Shown one piece after another: positions 1-4,806 of a DNA stretch of 5,205 bases. Under the pieces are notes generated by a model. That model saw only the letters and a program-made list of their open reading frames with translations, made no database searches and was not told the DNA's origin. The DNA is taken from contig JAQTVU010000241.1 in assembly GCA_028706695.1 (NCBI GenBank), positions 1-5,205 of the forward strand. The letters are read 5' to 3'. Numbering within the stretch: the stretch's first letter is position 1; each line of letters starts with the position of its first letter. Source of the stretch: Mycobacterium sp. (GTDB taxonomy: Bacteria; Actinomycetota; Actinomycetes; Mycobacteriales; Mycobacteriaceae). The position numbers and the translations under genes were made by a program.

Positions 1-764
1 TTCTCGGTCAGATTGCCCAGCGCCAGGGCGAAGAAGGCGGTCAACGCGATACCCAGCACGGGCACACCGGAACCTAGCAACCAGACCGTCAGCGTCCGGC
101 CCATGATGCCCGGCGCCAGCCCGCGAGGTGCCCGTCCCGCCTCCAGCGCTTGCGCGGCCACCGGTCGCAGGGCGAACTCGGCGAACAGATAGCAGGCGGT
201 GGCCACCAGAATGCCGCAGAAGCTCACCGAGAAGCCGACGATCGGGATGAACGTGCTGTCGACGAGCCCGTAGAGCGTCGTCAGCAACGCCGTCCCTACC
301 GTCCACAGGCTAAGTACGGCGATGGCCACCCAAAACGGTGTCAGGAATGTGCTGCGTTCGTCGCCCGGCGAGGGCGTGCGCTCTTCGATCGCCCAGCGCA
401 GTGCGGTGACGGTTCGGCGGGTAATCCAGAACGTCCCGACCGTCAGCGCGATGACGAGGTAGGCGGGCGTGACGCCGAATGCAATCCACCGCGGCGCGTC
501 GCTGAAGATGCTGGGGGAGGGAAAGGCGATCGCCAGCAGCAGCGCCGCGACCACGATCCCGACCAGGTTGGCCGCGAGGATGAAGCCGGTCATGATGATC
601 TGGATGCGTATCCGGCGGCGGGGTTGGCTTTCGGACACCCGGCCCAACAGGAAAGAGCCGTACGCGGGTGTCTCCGCCAGCCGGCCGCTCTGACGGGTCA
701 CCGTCTCGAGCACCCGGCCCAAACGTTGTGCAACGCTCTTTTTGGGGGTCCGCCTGGCAGACAT
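1..764 (-). CDS. Membrane-anchored class III adenylate cyclase, N-terminal part (Rv1320c-like), partial
   Basis: This is the first 254 codons of a minus-strand gene that runs off the left edge. I read it by hand on the reverse complement: it stays open from the ATG at 764-762 to the window end, and an in-frame TAG lies just upstream of that ATG, so this is the earliest ATG. A basic N-tail carries the motif ETPAYGSFLLGRVSES (about residues 31-46). It is followed by about five hydrophobic segments near residues 57-81, 93-114, 142-167, 172-196 and 222-246. Between segments 2 and 3 is the loop motif ALRWAIEERTPS, and after segment 4 comes FALRPVAAQALEAG. These match my memory of the Rv1318c/Rv1319c/Rv1320c cyclases, whose six-helix membrane domain leads to a HAMP linker and a cytoplasmic cyclase domain making cAMP from ATP. 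The catalytic half lies outside the window, so activity cannot be judged. Placement divergent from nucS matches M. tuberculosis Rv1320c. No Shine-Dalgarno precedes the ATG, so the mRNA may be nearly leaderless. Confidence 0.87.
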   Translation of the reverse strand, partial: MSARRTPKKSVAQRLGRVLETVTRQSGRLAETPAYGSFLLGRVSESQPRRRIRIQIIMTGFILAANLVGIVVAALLLAIAFPSPSIFSDAPRWIAFGVTPAYLVIALTVGTFWITRRTVTALRWAIEERTPSPGDERSTFLTPFWVAIAVLSLWTVGTALLTTLYGLVDSTFIPIVGFSVSFCGILVATACYLFAEFALRPVAAQALEAGRAPRGLAPGIMGRTLTVWLLGSGVPVLGIALTAFFALALGNLTE

Positions 765-809
765 GGTGGCGTCAGCCTAATTTGTCGGACACGCTCTAAG
801 GTGAGTCGG
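765..809. promoter_or_regulatory. Short divergent promoter region between cyclase gene and nucS
   Basis: The two genes start under 50 bp apart, so their promoters must overlap each other or the coding starts. For the minus-strand gene, TAGGCT (779-774) fits the mycobacterial -10 pattern TANNNT and would start RNA about 3 nt before the ATG. For nucS, TAATTT (778-783) and TAAGGT (797-802) both fit. The second lies 7 nt before the GTG at 810, the spacing expected for a leaderless transcript. TTGTCGGAC (782-790) upstream resembles the -26 part of the mycobacterial PafBC DNA-damage promoter (TTGTCRGTG). It matches 7 of 9 positions, with 6 rather than 8 bases to the -10. All of this is pattern matching only. 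Confidence 0.3.
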
Positions 810-1481
810 GTGCGTCTCGTGATCGCCCAGTGCACCGTCGACTACGTCGGCCGGCTCACCGCGCATCTGCCTTCCGCGCGCCGGCTGCTGTTGTTCAAGG
901 CCGACGGGTCGGTCAGTGTGCACGCCGACGACCGTGCCTACAAGCCGTTGAACTGGATGAGTCCGCCGTGCCGGCTGACCGAGGGATCCGGCGGCGAGGC
1001 GCCGGTGTGGGTGGTGGAGAACAAAGCCGGCGAACAGCTGCGCATCACCGTCGAGGGGATCGAGCACGACTCCAGCCACGACCTGGGCGTTGACCCTGGA
1101 CTGGTCAAGGACGGCGTGGAGGCTCACCTGCAGGCGTTGCTTGCCGAACACGTGCGACTGCTGGGCGAGGGCTACACGCTGGTGCGCCGTGAGTACATGA
1201 CCGCCATCGGGCCCGTCGACCTGCTCTGCCGCGACGAACAAGGCGGTGCTGTTGCGGTGGAAATCAAGCGGCGCGGCGAGATCGACGGCGTCGAGCAGCT
1301 CACCCGATACCTTGAATTGCTCAATCGGGACAGCGTGCTCGCACCGGTGAAGGGAATATTCGCCGCCCAGCAGATCAAGCCGCAAGCGCGCACTCTGGCC
1401 ACCGACCGTGGAATCCGTTGCATCACATTGGACTACGACAAGATGCGCGGCATGGGCAGCGATGAGTACCGGCTTTTCTGA
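810..1481 (+). CDS. nucS: Mismatch-specific endonuclease NucS (EndoMS)
   Basis: NucS cuts both strands at G-T, G-G and T-T mismatches and provides post-replicative mismatch repair in actinobacteria, which lack MutS/MutL. From the GTG at 810 the protein is 223 residues. The N-terminal half (VIAQCTVDY, HADDRAYKPLNWMSPP) is the DNA-binding/dimerisation domain. The C-terminal half is a RecB-like nuclease domain. Its catalytic set is visible: Glu128 in RREY, Asp137 in GPVDLLCRDE, Glu151 and Lys153 in VAVEIKRRGE, and a Gln in GVEQLTRYLE. The C-terminus EYRLF is the short tail that binds the beta sliding clamp in this family. An in-frame GTG at 801 would give 226 residues (VSRVRLVIA), the length I recall for M. 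tuberculosis Rv1321. I prefer 810 because AAGG (798-801) is well spaced from it as a ribosome-binding site, because a leaderless -10 fits, and because shorter homologs begin MRLVIA. No catalytic residue is missing and the gene looks intact. Confidence 0.95.
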   Translation: MRLVIAQCTVDYVGRLTAHLPSARRLLLFKADGSVSVHADDRAYKPLNWMSPPCRLTEGSGGEAPVWVVENKAGEQLRITVEGIEHDSSHDLGVDPGLVKDGVEAHLQALLAEHVRLLGEGYTLVRREYMTAIGPVDLLCRDEQGGAVAVEIKRRGEIDGVEQLTRYLELLNRDSVLAPVKGIFAAQQIKPQARTLATDRGIRCITLDYDKMRGMGSDEYRLF

Positions 1482-1510
1482 AGCGGGCAATGGGTGGTCC
1501 GGGTGACAGC

Positions 1511-1536
1511 TTCCGGCGGCGCTTGCGGAGCCGGAT
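1511..1536 (+). terminator. Candidate hairpin downstream of nucS
   Basis: TCCGGC (1512-1517) and GCCGGA (1530-1535) can form a 6-bp GC-rich stem around a 12-nt loop that itself contains CGC/GCG. It begins about 30 nt after the nucS stop, where an end to nucS transcription would be expected before the next gene. There is no clear T-run, as is common for mycobacterial terminators. It is a modest hairpin in a GC-rich genome and could be chance. Confidence 0.3.
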
Positions 1537-1564
1537 TACGTTCGGATGGTGTGCGGTTAGATGT

Positions 1565-1666
1565 TCAGGTGGCCGATTCGAGGCTGACCCGAAAGCCGAG
1601 GGCGGAGGGCTGGGCGATGTCGTTACACATGCGGGGTTCGACGTTGACGCGCAGGGTGTGGTAACC
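1565..1666 (-). pseudogene. Possible 3' remnant of an unrecognised minus-strand gene
   Basis: On the minus strand a frame ending in TGA at 1567-1565 reads, upstream of that stop, YHTLRVNVEPRM then CNDIAQPSALGF then RVSLESAT. About 27 of its last 31 sense codons end in G or C, well above the competing plus-strand frame over the same bases. The frame stays open upstream into the antisense of the nitrobindin gene, up to a stop near 1817. It has no convincing start or ribosome-binding site. I do not recognise the sequence. It may be the surviving tail of a gene truncated at the rearrangement junction that seems to lie between nucS and the nitrobindin gene, part of a dispersed repeat, or a chance open frame. 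Confidence 0.25.
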
Positions 1667-1667
1667 A

Positions 1668-2153
1668 ATGGTCCCTGCCTTGCACCCCAATCTTGAGGCG
1701 CTGGCGCCGCTGCTGGGTACCTGGTCCGGTCGTGGCACGGGCGAGTACCCGACGATCCAGCCCTTCTCCTATCGCGAAGAAGTTGTGTTCTCCCATGTCG
1801 GCAAACCGTTCCTGGTCTATGCGCAGAGGACCAGGGATGCCGCCGACGGCACGCCATTGCACGCCGAGACGGGGTATCTTCGCGTGCCAAACCCCGGCCA
1901 GCTCGAGCTTGTACTGGCGCATCCGAGCGGCATCGTCGAGATCGAAGTGGGCACGTATTCGGTGAGCGGCGGTGTCGTCGAAATGGAGTTGTCGACCTCC
2001 TCGATCGGGTTGGCCCCGACCGCCAAAGAGGTGACCGCGCTGGCGCGCTCCTTCCGCATCGATGGCGACGAGCTGAGCTACTCGCTGCGGATGGGTGCGG
2101 TCGGGCAAACCCTGCAGCACCACCTCGGCGCGGTGTTGCGCCGCAAGAGCTGA
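1668..2153 (+). CDS. Nitrobindin family heme protein (Rv2717c-like; peroxynitrite isomerase)
   Basis: The 161-residue protein is a single ten-stranded beta-barrel of the nitrobindin/THAP4 C-terminal family. These proteins bind ferric heme, interact with nitric oxide and convert peroxynitrite to nitrate, and they act in the cytoplasm. Visible hallmarks are LLGTWSGRGTGEYPTI (about residues 15-30), HVGKPFLVY (43-51), the ETGYLR strand (67-72), LVLAHPSGIVEIEVGTYS (81-98), and the C-terminal AVGQTLQHHLGAVL. His152 in that last motif aligns with the proximal heme ligand (His155 in M. tuberculosis by my alignment). The offset comes from a loop three residues shorter after MELST (about 106-110). Start: ATG with AGGG about 11 nt upstream, giving the same N-terminus as Rv2717c. 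The gene converges on the broken phzF gene, with only a few bases between their stops, as in M. tuberculosis. Its upstream neighbour there is nrdR, but here it is nucS. It appears intact. Confidence 0.93.
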   Translation: MVPALHPNLEALAPLLGTWSGRGTGEYPTIQPFSYREEVVFSHVGKPFLVYAQRTRDAADGTPLHAETGYLRVPNPGQLELVLAHPSGIVEIEVGTYSVSGGVVEMELSTSSIGLAPTAKEVTALARSFRIDGDELSYSLRMGAVGQTLQHHLGAVLRRKS

Positions 2154-2159
2154 GCCTGC

Positions 2160-2529
2160 TCAATCCCGGGCGTCTGGCCGTGGTTGATGACTCGCCCGGC
2201 CAGCTCAACCCAGCCTTCGGCATGCCATGAGGTTTCGGCCAAAGCGTTCGCCCCCTTGCCGGCACCTTCTTGTCCGGCTAGGGGGCGGTGGCCAAGGCCT
2301 GGGGCATCAACCCGTCGAATCCGGCCGGATGAAGATGGCTCGATAACGCGAGCCAGGGTTCTCGTACCAGGCATCGACAAGCCGTTAGAGCCCTTCGGCG
2401 GCGTCGGCAGCGACCGGCAGCAGGCCGATGTCGTCTACCGCGACGAGATCGGCACCCAGGTAGGGCAGCCGTCCCGGTGAACATCCGCCGGCAACACCGT
2501 GACGTCGGTACACGTGGCCTCGATTGCAC
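2160..2529 (-). pseudogene. PhzF-family protein (Rv2716-like) pseudogene interrupted by an IS21 istB relic
   Basis: No intact frame exists here, but both position and residues point to the PhzF-type isomerase/epimerase-fold gene that lies between Rv2715 and Rv2717c in M. tuberculosis. The clear part is the 3' end (2266 to about 2160), which reads GAGKGANALA then ETSWHAEGWVELAGRVINHG. I recall QGKGS and TTWSPEGWVRVAGRVVSDG for Rv2716. The original stop is probably the TGA at 2162-2160, one frame off, leaving 6 bp to the nitrobindin stop. The 5' end is weaker: GTG at 2529, CAATCGAG, and GTCACGGTGTTG followed by GTTCACCGGGACGGC resemble the family's start (AIEV, VTVLR, VFT, RDG) with small indels. 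Total span is about 370 bp against roughly 690 bp for the intact gene, and the middle is istB sequence. The product cannot be functional. Because the gene follows the hydrolase on the same strand, it was probably the third gene of that operon. Confidence 0.8.
2265..2475 (-). mobile_element. istB: Decayed fragment of an IS21-family istB (transposition helper ATPase)
   Basis: IstB is the AAA+ ATPase that assists the IstA transposase of IS21-type insertion sequences. Reading from about 2475 downward on the minus strand, the relic starts GRLPYLGADLVA and continues VDDIGLLPVAADAAEGL, the Walker B region. A TAA at 2387-2385 then replaces the Tyr codon expected in EGLYRLVDAAYE. RLVDAWYEN follows, then a frameshift near 2350, then ALSSHLHPAGF and DGLMPQALATA. 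It stops matching before the usual ATVDRLLHHAH. LAGQ just before the phzF tail may be the end of IstB (QALAGQG), implying an internal deletion in a third frame. The Walker A half, istA and the terminal inverted repeats are not visible. The element is dead: it has at least one nonsense change, one frameshift and large deletions. The match is to recalled IstB sequences only. Confidence 0.8.
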
Positions 2530-2544
2530 GGCTGGCGGCGGGGA

Positions 2545-3576
2545 TCAAGTCGCGCTGCGTTCATCGGAGCCCATGGCGTTGAGCACCGCAACGCGGGTGC
2601 CGACCGCCCCGGTGACCGTCTTTTCGCCGCCGCCGGAGCGGAGCAACCGGCGAAGCGCAGCCTGGTCGTATACGGCGGGCTCGCTGGTGTCGATGAATCG
2701 CTGGACGACCGCGATGAAGCGGGCCGGATCGTCGTGAAACGGGAAGTGTCCCGCGCCCTCGAAGATCTCCAGCCGCGACCCCGGCATCGCCGCATGCGCC
2801 ATCCACGCGTGGCGCACCGGCACCACCACATCCCTGGTGCCCCAAATGATCTGCACCGGGATGGCCGCGGTCAGATAACACCGGTCCAGCATCGTGACGA
2901 TTTGACCGCGCCAGTCCACCACCGCTCGCAGGGTCCGGCTAAAGGCCGCCGACGCCGTCGGCTCAGGCAGATCGTTGAGAATGCGCAGGATATTCGCCAG
3001 GTCACCACCCGGTCCGGTGCTGCCGAGGGCCATCCCCAGCACCCGCCCGGTCAACCGCACCGCCGGCAGCACCAAGGGCAAACGCAGCAAAGCCAAGGCC
3101 TCGCTGCCCATCGGCAACGAAGCCCATCGCAGGATGACGTTGATGTCCTTGGTGACGCCGCCCGCGGCGACCAGGATCAGTCGGTCGACCAGCTGAGGGA
3201 ACTGGTAAGCGAATTGCATGGCTACCCCGCCCCCGAGCGAATGACCGATGACGGTTACCCGGTCGATCTCGAGCACGCCGAGCAGATCGCGCATGCCGTT
3301 GGCGTAGGCCGCGACCGAGTAGTCGGCGCGTGGCTTGTCGGACTGGCCGTGGCCCAGCAGATCCGGGGCGATCACCAGGAACCGTCGAGCGAGCTCGGTC
3401 TGCACGGTGTTCCAGGTCGTCGAGTTGTCACCGATGCCGTGGATCAGCAAAATAGCCGGCCCCGAACCGGCGATGCGGTATGCCCGCCGGTACCCGTGGA
3501 TAGTGCGGAACTCCAACGTGGGTGCAGTCACGTCCCGCACCGCGCGGAGAGTGCTGTGGCGATGCCGCTCGGTCAT
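2545..3576 (-). CDS. Alpha/beta hydrolase (Rv2715-like)
   Basis: The 343-residue alpha/beta-hydrolase-fold enzyme is a likely serine esterase, epoxide hydrolase-like or C-C bond hydrolase; the substrate is unknown. Key elements are the oxyanion strand-turn ILLIHGIGDNSTTW (about 42-55), PDLLGHGQSDKP (71-82), the nucleophile elbow GHSLGGG with Ser113, the acid in IWGTRDVVVP (Asp249), and the catalytic His277 in GAGHFPFHDDP. A helical cap lies between about 140 and 220. The catalytic triad is complete. The C-terminal extension of about 45 residues after the fold (ending SDERSAT) is shared with Rv2715. Start: ATG at 3576 with AAGGG five bases upstream. A GTG two codons earlier is possible but has poorer spacing. 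The gene follows the PAC2 gene by 33 bp on the same strand, implying co-transcription. Downstream lies only the broken phzF gene. There is no signal peptide, so the protein is cytosolic. Confidence 0.95.
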   Translation of the reverse strand: MTERHRHSTLRAVRDVTAPTLEFRTIHGYRRAYRIAGSGPAILLIHGIGDNSTTWNTVQTELARRFLVIAPDLLGHGQSDKPRADYSVAAYANGMRDLLGVLEIDRVTVIGHSLGGGVAMQFAYQFPQLVDRLILVAAGGVTKDINVILRWASLPMGSEALALLRLPLVLPAVRLTGRVLGMALGSTGPGGDLANILRILNDLPEPTASAAFSRTLRAVVDWRGQIVTMLDRCYLTAAIPVQIIWGTRDVVVPVRHAWMAHAAMPGSRLEIFEGAGHFPFHDDPARFIAVVQRFIDTSEPAVYDQAALRRLLRSGGGEKTVTGAVGTRVAVLNAMGSDERSAT

Positions 3577-3609
3577 CTCCACCCTTGGTGTCGGGCCGGC
3601 TGCGGCGGG

Positions 3610-4581
3610 TCAGGCCGAGTCGTCGTCGCGGTTCTTTTCGGCCCGCTGGGCCAGAAATCGTTCAAACTCGGCACCCAGTTCATCGCCGCTGGGCAGTTCC
3701 TCGTCATGATTCAGTAGCGATCTGTTCTCCTGAGCGTCAATGAAGGTATCGTACTGGCGCTCGAGCGCGGCCACCACTTGGGCCACTTCCGCGCTGGCCT
3801 GAACCTGTTCATCGATCTTGAAGCGGACCTGGGCCGCCGCTTCGGACAGCGCCGACAGCGGCAGTTGCAGCGACCCCGTCTTGGCCACCTGTTCGAGCAG
3901 CGCCTGCGCCGCGGCGGGGTAGTCGGTCTGGGTCAGGTAGTGCGGGACATGCACGGTGAACCCGACGACCTCGTGACCATGCTGGGCCATCCGGAATTCC
4001 AGCAGGTTCGACGCGCTGCCGGGAACCTGGATCTCGGAGATCCACGGCCGGAAATCGGCGATCAACTCCCCGTTGTTGGAATGCGCGGTCAGCGTGATGG
4101 GTCGGGTGTGCGGGACCGCCATCGGAATGGTGCCCAGTCCAATGGTGCGCCGTACGCCCAGCCGCTCGGCAAGCAGGCGGACTGCGGTGATGAAGCGCTC
4201 CCACCTGAGGTCCGGTTCAAGTCCAGCCAGCAACAAAAACGGGGTGCCGACGCTGTCCCGCAGGGCATATAGGCTCAGCTCCGGATCCTCGTAGTGGGAG
4301 AAGTGGTCGGTCTTGAAGGTCATCAGCGGTCGCCGCGACCGGTAGTCCAGCAATTCGTCGATCGCGAAGGATGCGACCAGCTCGGTATCCAGCACCGCCT
4401 TGAGGTGGTCTGAGGCCAGCCGGATCGCGTGGCCAGCGTCAGAGAATCCCTGCAATGCGTGCACAAGCACCGGCCCGCGGCCGTCCGACGTCCGCAACTG
4501 GGGCGCGGGAAACTCAAGCTCGTACATGCCCGCCTGGTCGGGCTGGTCATACCCGTCGTCTGGGTCGTGGTGATGGGCCAT
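3610..4581 (-). CDS. PAC2 family protein (Rv2714-like)
   Basis: The 323-residue protein belongs to the PAC2 family, named after the eukaryotic/archaeal proteasome assembly chaperone 2 fold. The M. tuberculosis relative Rv2714 has a known structure, but no reaction has been established for the actinobacterial branch. The PAC2 core spans about residues 18-235: GRGPVLVHALQGFSDAGHA (34-52), ASFAIDELLDYRSRRP (70-85), LLLAGLEPDLRWERF (116-130), IGLGTIPMAVPHTRP (147-161), and VPHYLTQTDYPAAAQALLEQ (212-231). A helical C-terminal part (about 245-290) likely forms a coiled coil, followed by an acidic, Glu/Asp-rich tail. Start: ATG at 4581 preceded by an excellent ribosome-binding site, GGAAGGAGG, eight bases upstream. 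The frame stays open upstream to 4728, but that extension lacks a ribosome-binding site and is not shared with Rv2714. It is the first gene of the operon with the hydrolase. Some actinobacteria pair PAC2 proteins with proteasome functions, but nothing in this window shows such a link. Confidence 0.95.
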   Translation of the reverse strand: MAHHHDPDDGYDQPDQAGMYELEFPAPQLRTSDGRGPVLVHALQGFSDAGHAIRLASDHLKAVLDTELVASFAIDELLDYRSRRPLMTFKTDHFSHYEDPELSLYALRDSVGTPFLLLAGLEPDLRWERFITAVRLLAERLGVRRTIGLGTIPMAVPHTRPITLTAHSNNGELIADFRPWISEIQVPGSASNLLEFRMAQHGHEVVGFTVHVPHYLTQTDYPAAAQALLEQVAKTGSLQLPLSALSEAAAQVRFKIDEQVQASAEVAQVVAALERQYDTFIDAQENRSLLNHDEELPSGDELGAEFERFLAQRAEKNRDDDSA

Positions 4582-4655
4582 CGAGGTTGCCTCCTTCCGG
4601 GGGGCTACTTGAGGGTGCCCTGAATAGTGTCTCCCAAATCCACGGGCGCCCATAA

Positions 4656-4694
4656 TCGAACAGCAACCTTTATGTTCCTTTGTGTTCGAGGAAC
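4656..4694. repeat. Cluster of GTTC/GAAC inverted repeats
   Basis: TCGAACA (4656-4662) and TGTTCGA (4683-4689) form a perfect 7-bp inverted repeat around 20 bases. The right arm also belongs to a tighter palindrome, GTTC-GAG-GAAC (4684-4694), and GTTCC (4674-4678) pairs with GGAAC (4690-4694). Such overlapping dyads just upstream of a strong ribosome-binding site suggest binding sites for a dimeric regulator, but no known operator fits. The half-sites look like the mycobacterial LexA box, yet the spacing is far too long for it. Confidence 0.5.
4667..4686. repeat. Two-copy 10-bp tandem repeat
   Basis: CCTTTATGTT (4667-4676) is followed directly by CCTTTGTGTT (4677-4686), with nine of ten bases identical. 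A 10-bp period puts both copies on the same face of the helix, a usual arrangement for cooperative regulator binding. The repeat overlaps the GTTC/GAAC dyads and the weak PAC2 promoter candidate. Confidence 0.75.
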
Positions 4695-4740
4695 GCAAAA
4701 GCGCGTCCCCGTAATCCGCGCGGGACAATTCGCCTCAACT

Positions 4741-4770
4741 CACCATGGGTCGCCGCACCATGGGTCGCCA
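4741..4770. repeat. Two-copy 15-bp tandem repeat upstream of the protease gene
   Basis: CACCATGGGTCGCCG (4741-4755) is followed directly by CACCATGGGTCGCCA (4756-4770), 14 of 15 bases identical. Each copy holds an NcoI-type CCATGG palindrome and an ATG, but that frame is not the one used by the protease gene. It lies 37 bp before the protease start, in the likely leader, and may be a recent duplication. Confidence 0.85.
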
Positions 4771-4806
4771 AGGAGTCCCGGTGCGGTCGGGCATGATGGG
4801 AACCCG

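Larger units (their letters stand above)
4582..4806. promoter_or_regulatory. Divergent control region between PAC2 operon and lipoprotein protease gene
   Basis: This 225-bp region separates two divergent starts and is more AT-rich in its middle than the genes. A weak promoter candidate for the PAC2 operon is TTGCGT (4698-4693), 18 bases, then CATAAA (4674-4669), which would give a leader of about 80 nt. It would place the 10-bp tandem repeat across the spacer and -10. A GGTTGC in that leader (plus strand 4663-4668 read in reverse) can pair with GCAACC next to the PAC2 ribosome-binding site (plus strand 4585-4590). I see no convincing -10/-35 pair for the protease gene. Confidence 0.4.

Noticed and set aside
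150..800. Plus-strand open frame extending far upstream of nucS (443 codons in total)
   Set aside because: The upstream part is antisense to the well-supported cyclase membrane domain and has an Arg/Asp-rich, low-complexity composition; nucS homology begins only at 801-810.
777..1490. 237-codon minus-strand frame opposite nucS
   Set aside because: It lies wholly antisense to nucS, whose catalytic motifs are all present on the plus strand.
1623..2123. 166-codon minus-strand frame opposite the nitrobindin gene
   Set aside because: It is a shadow of the nitrobindin gene, with no ribosome-binding site and no family features.
2262..2280. LAGQ in this stretch as a native part of PhzF
   Set aside because: It fits the usual IstB C-terminus (QALAGQG) better than the recalled PhzF sequence, but the exact junction between the two relics cannot be fixed by eye.
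2524..3717. 397-codon plus-strand frame opposite the hydrolase gene
   Set aside because: It is antisense to a complete alpha/beta hydrolase with an intact triad, and its composition (His/Arg/Gln-rich) is typical of antisense reading in GC-rich DNA.
4656..4689. LexA/SOS box (TCGAAC ... GTTCGA)
   Set aside because: The mycobacterial SOS box needs four bases between the half-sites; here there are 22.
4582..4728. N-terminal extension of the PAC2 gene to 4728
   Set aside because: The ATG at 4581 has a near-perfect ribosome-binding site and gives the family length; the extension covers the regulatory repeats and has none of these supports.
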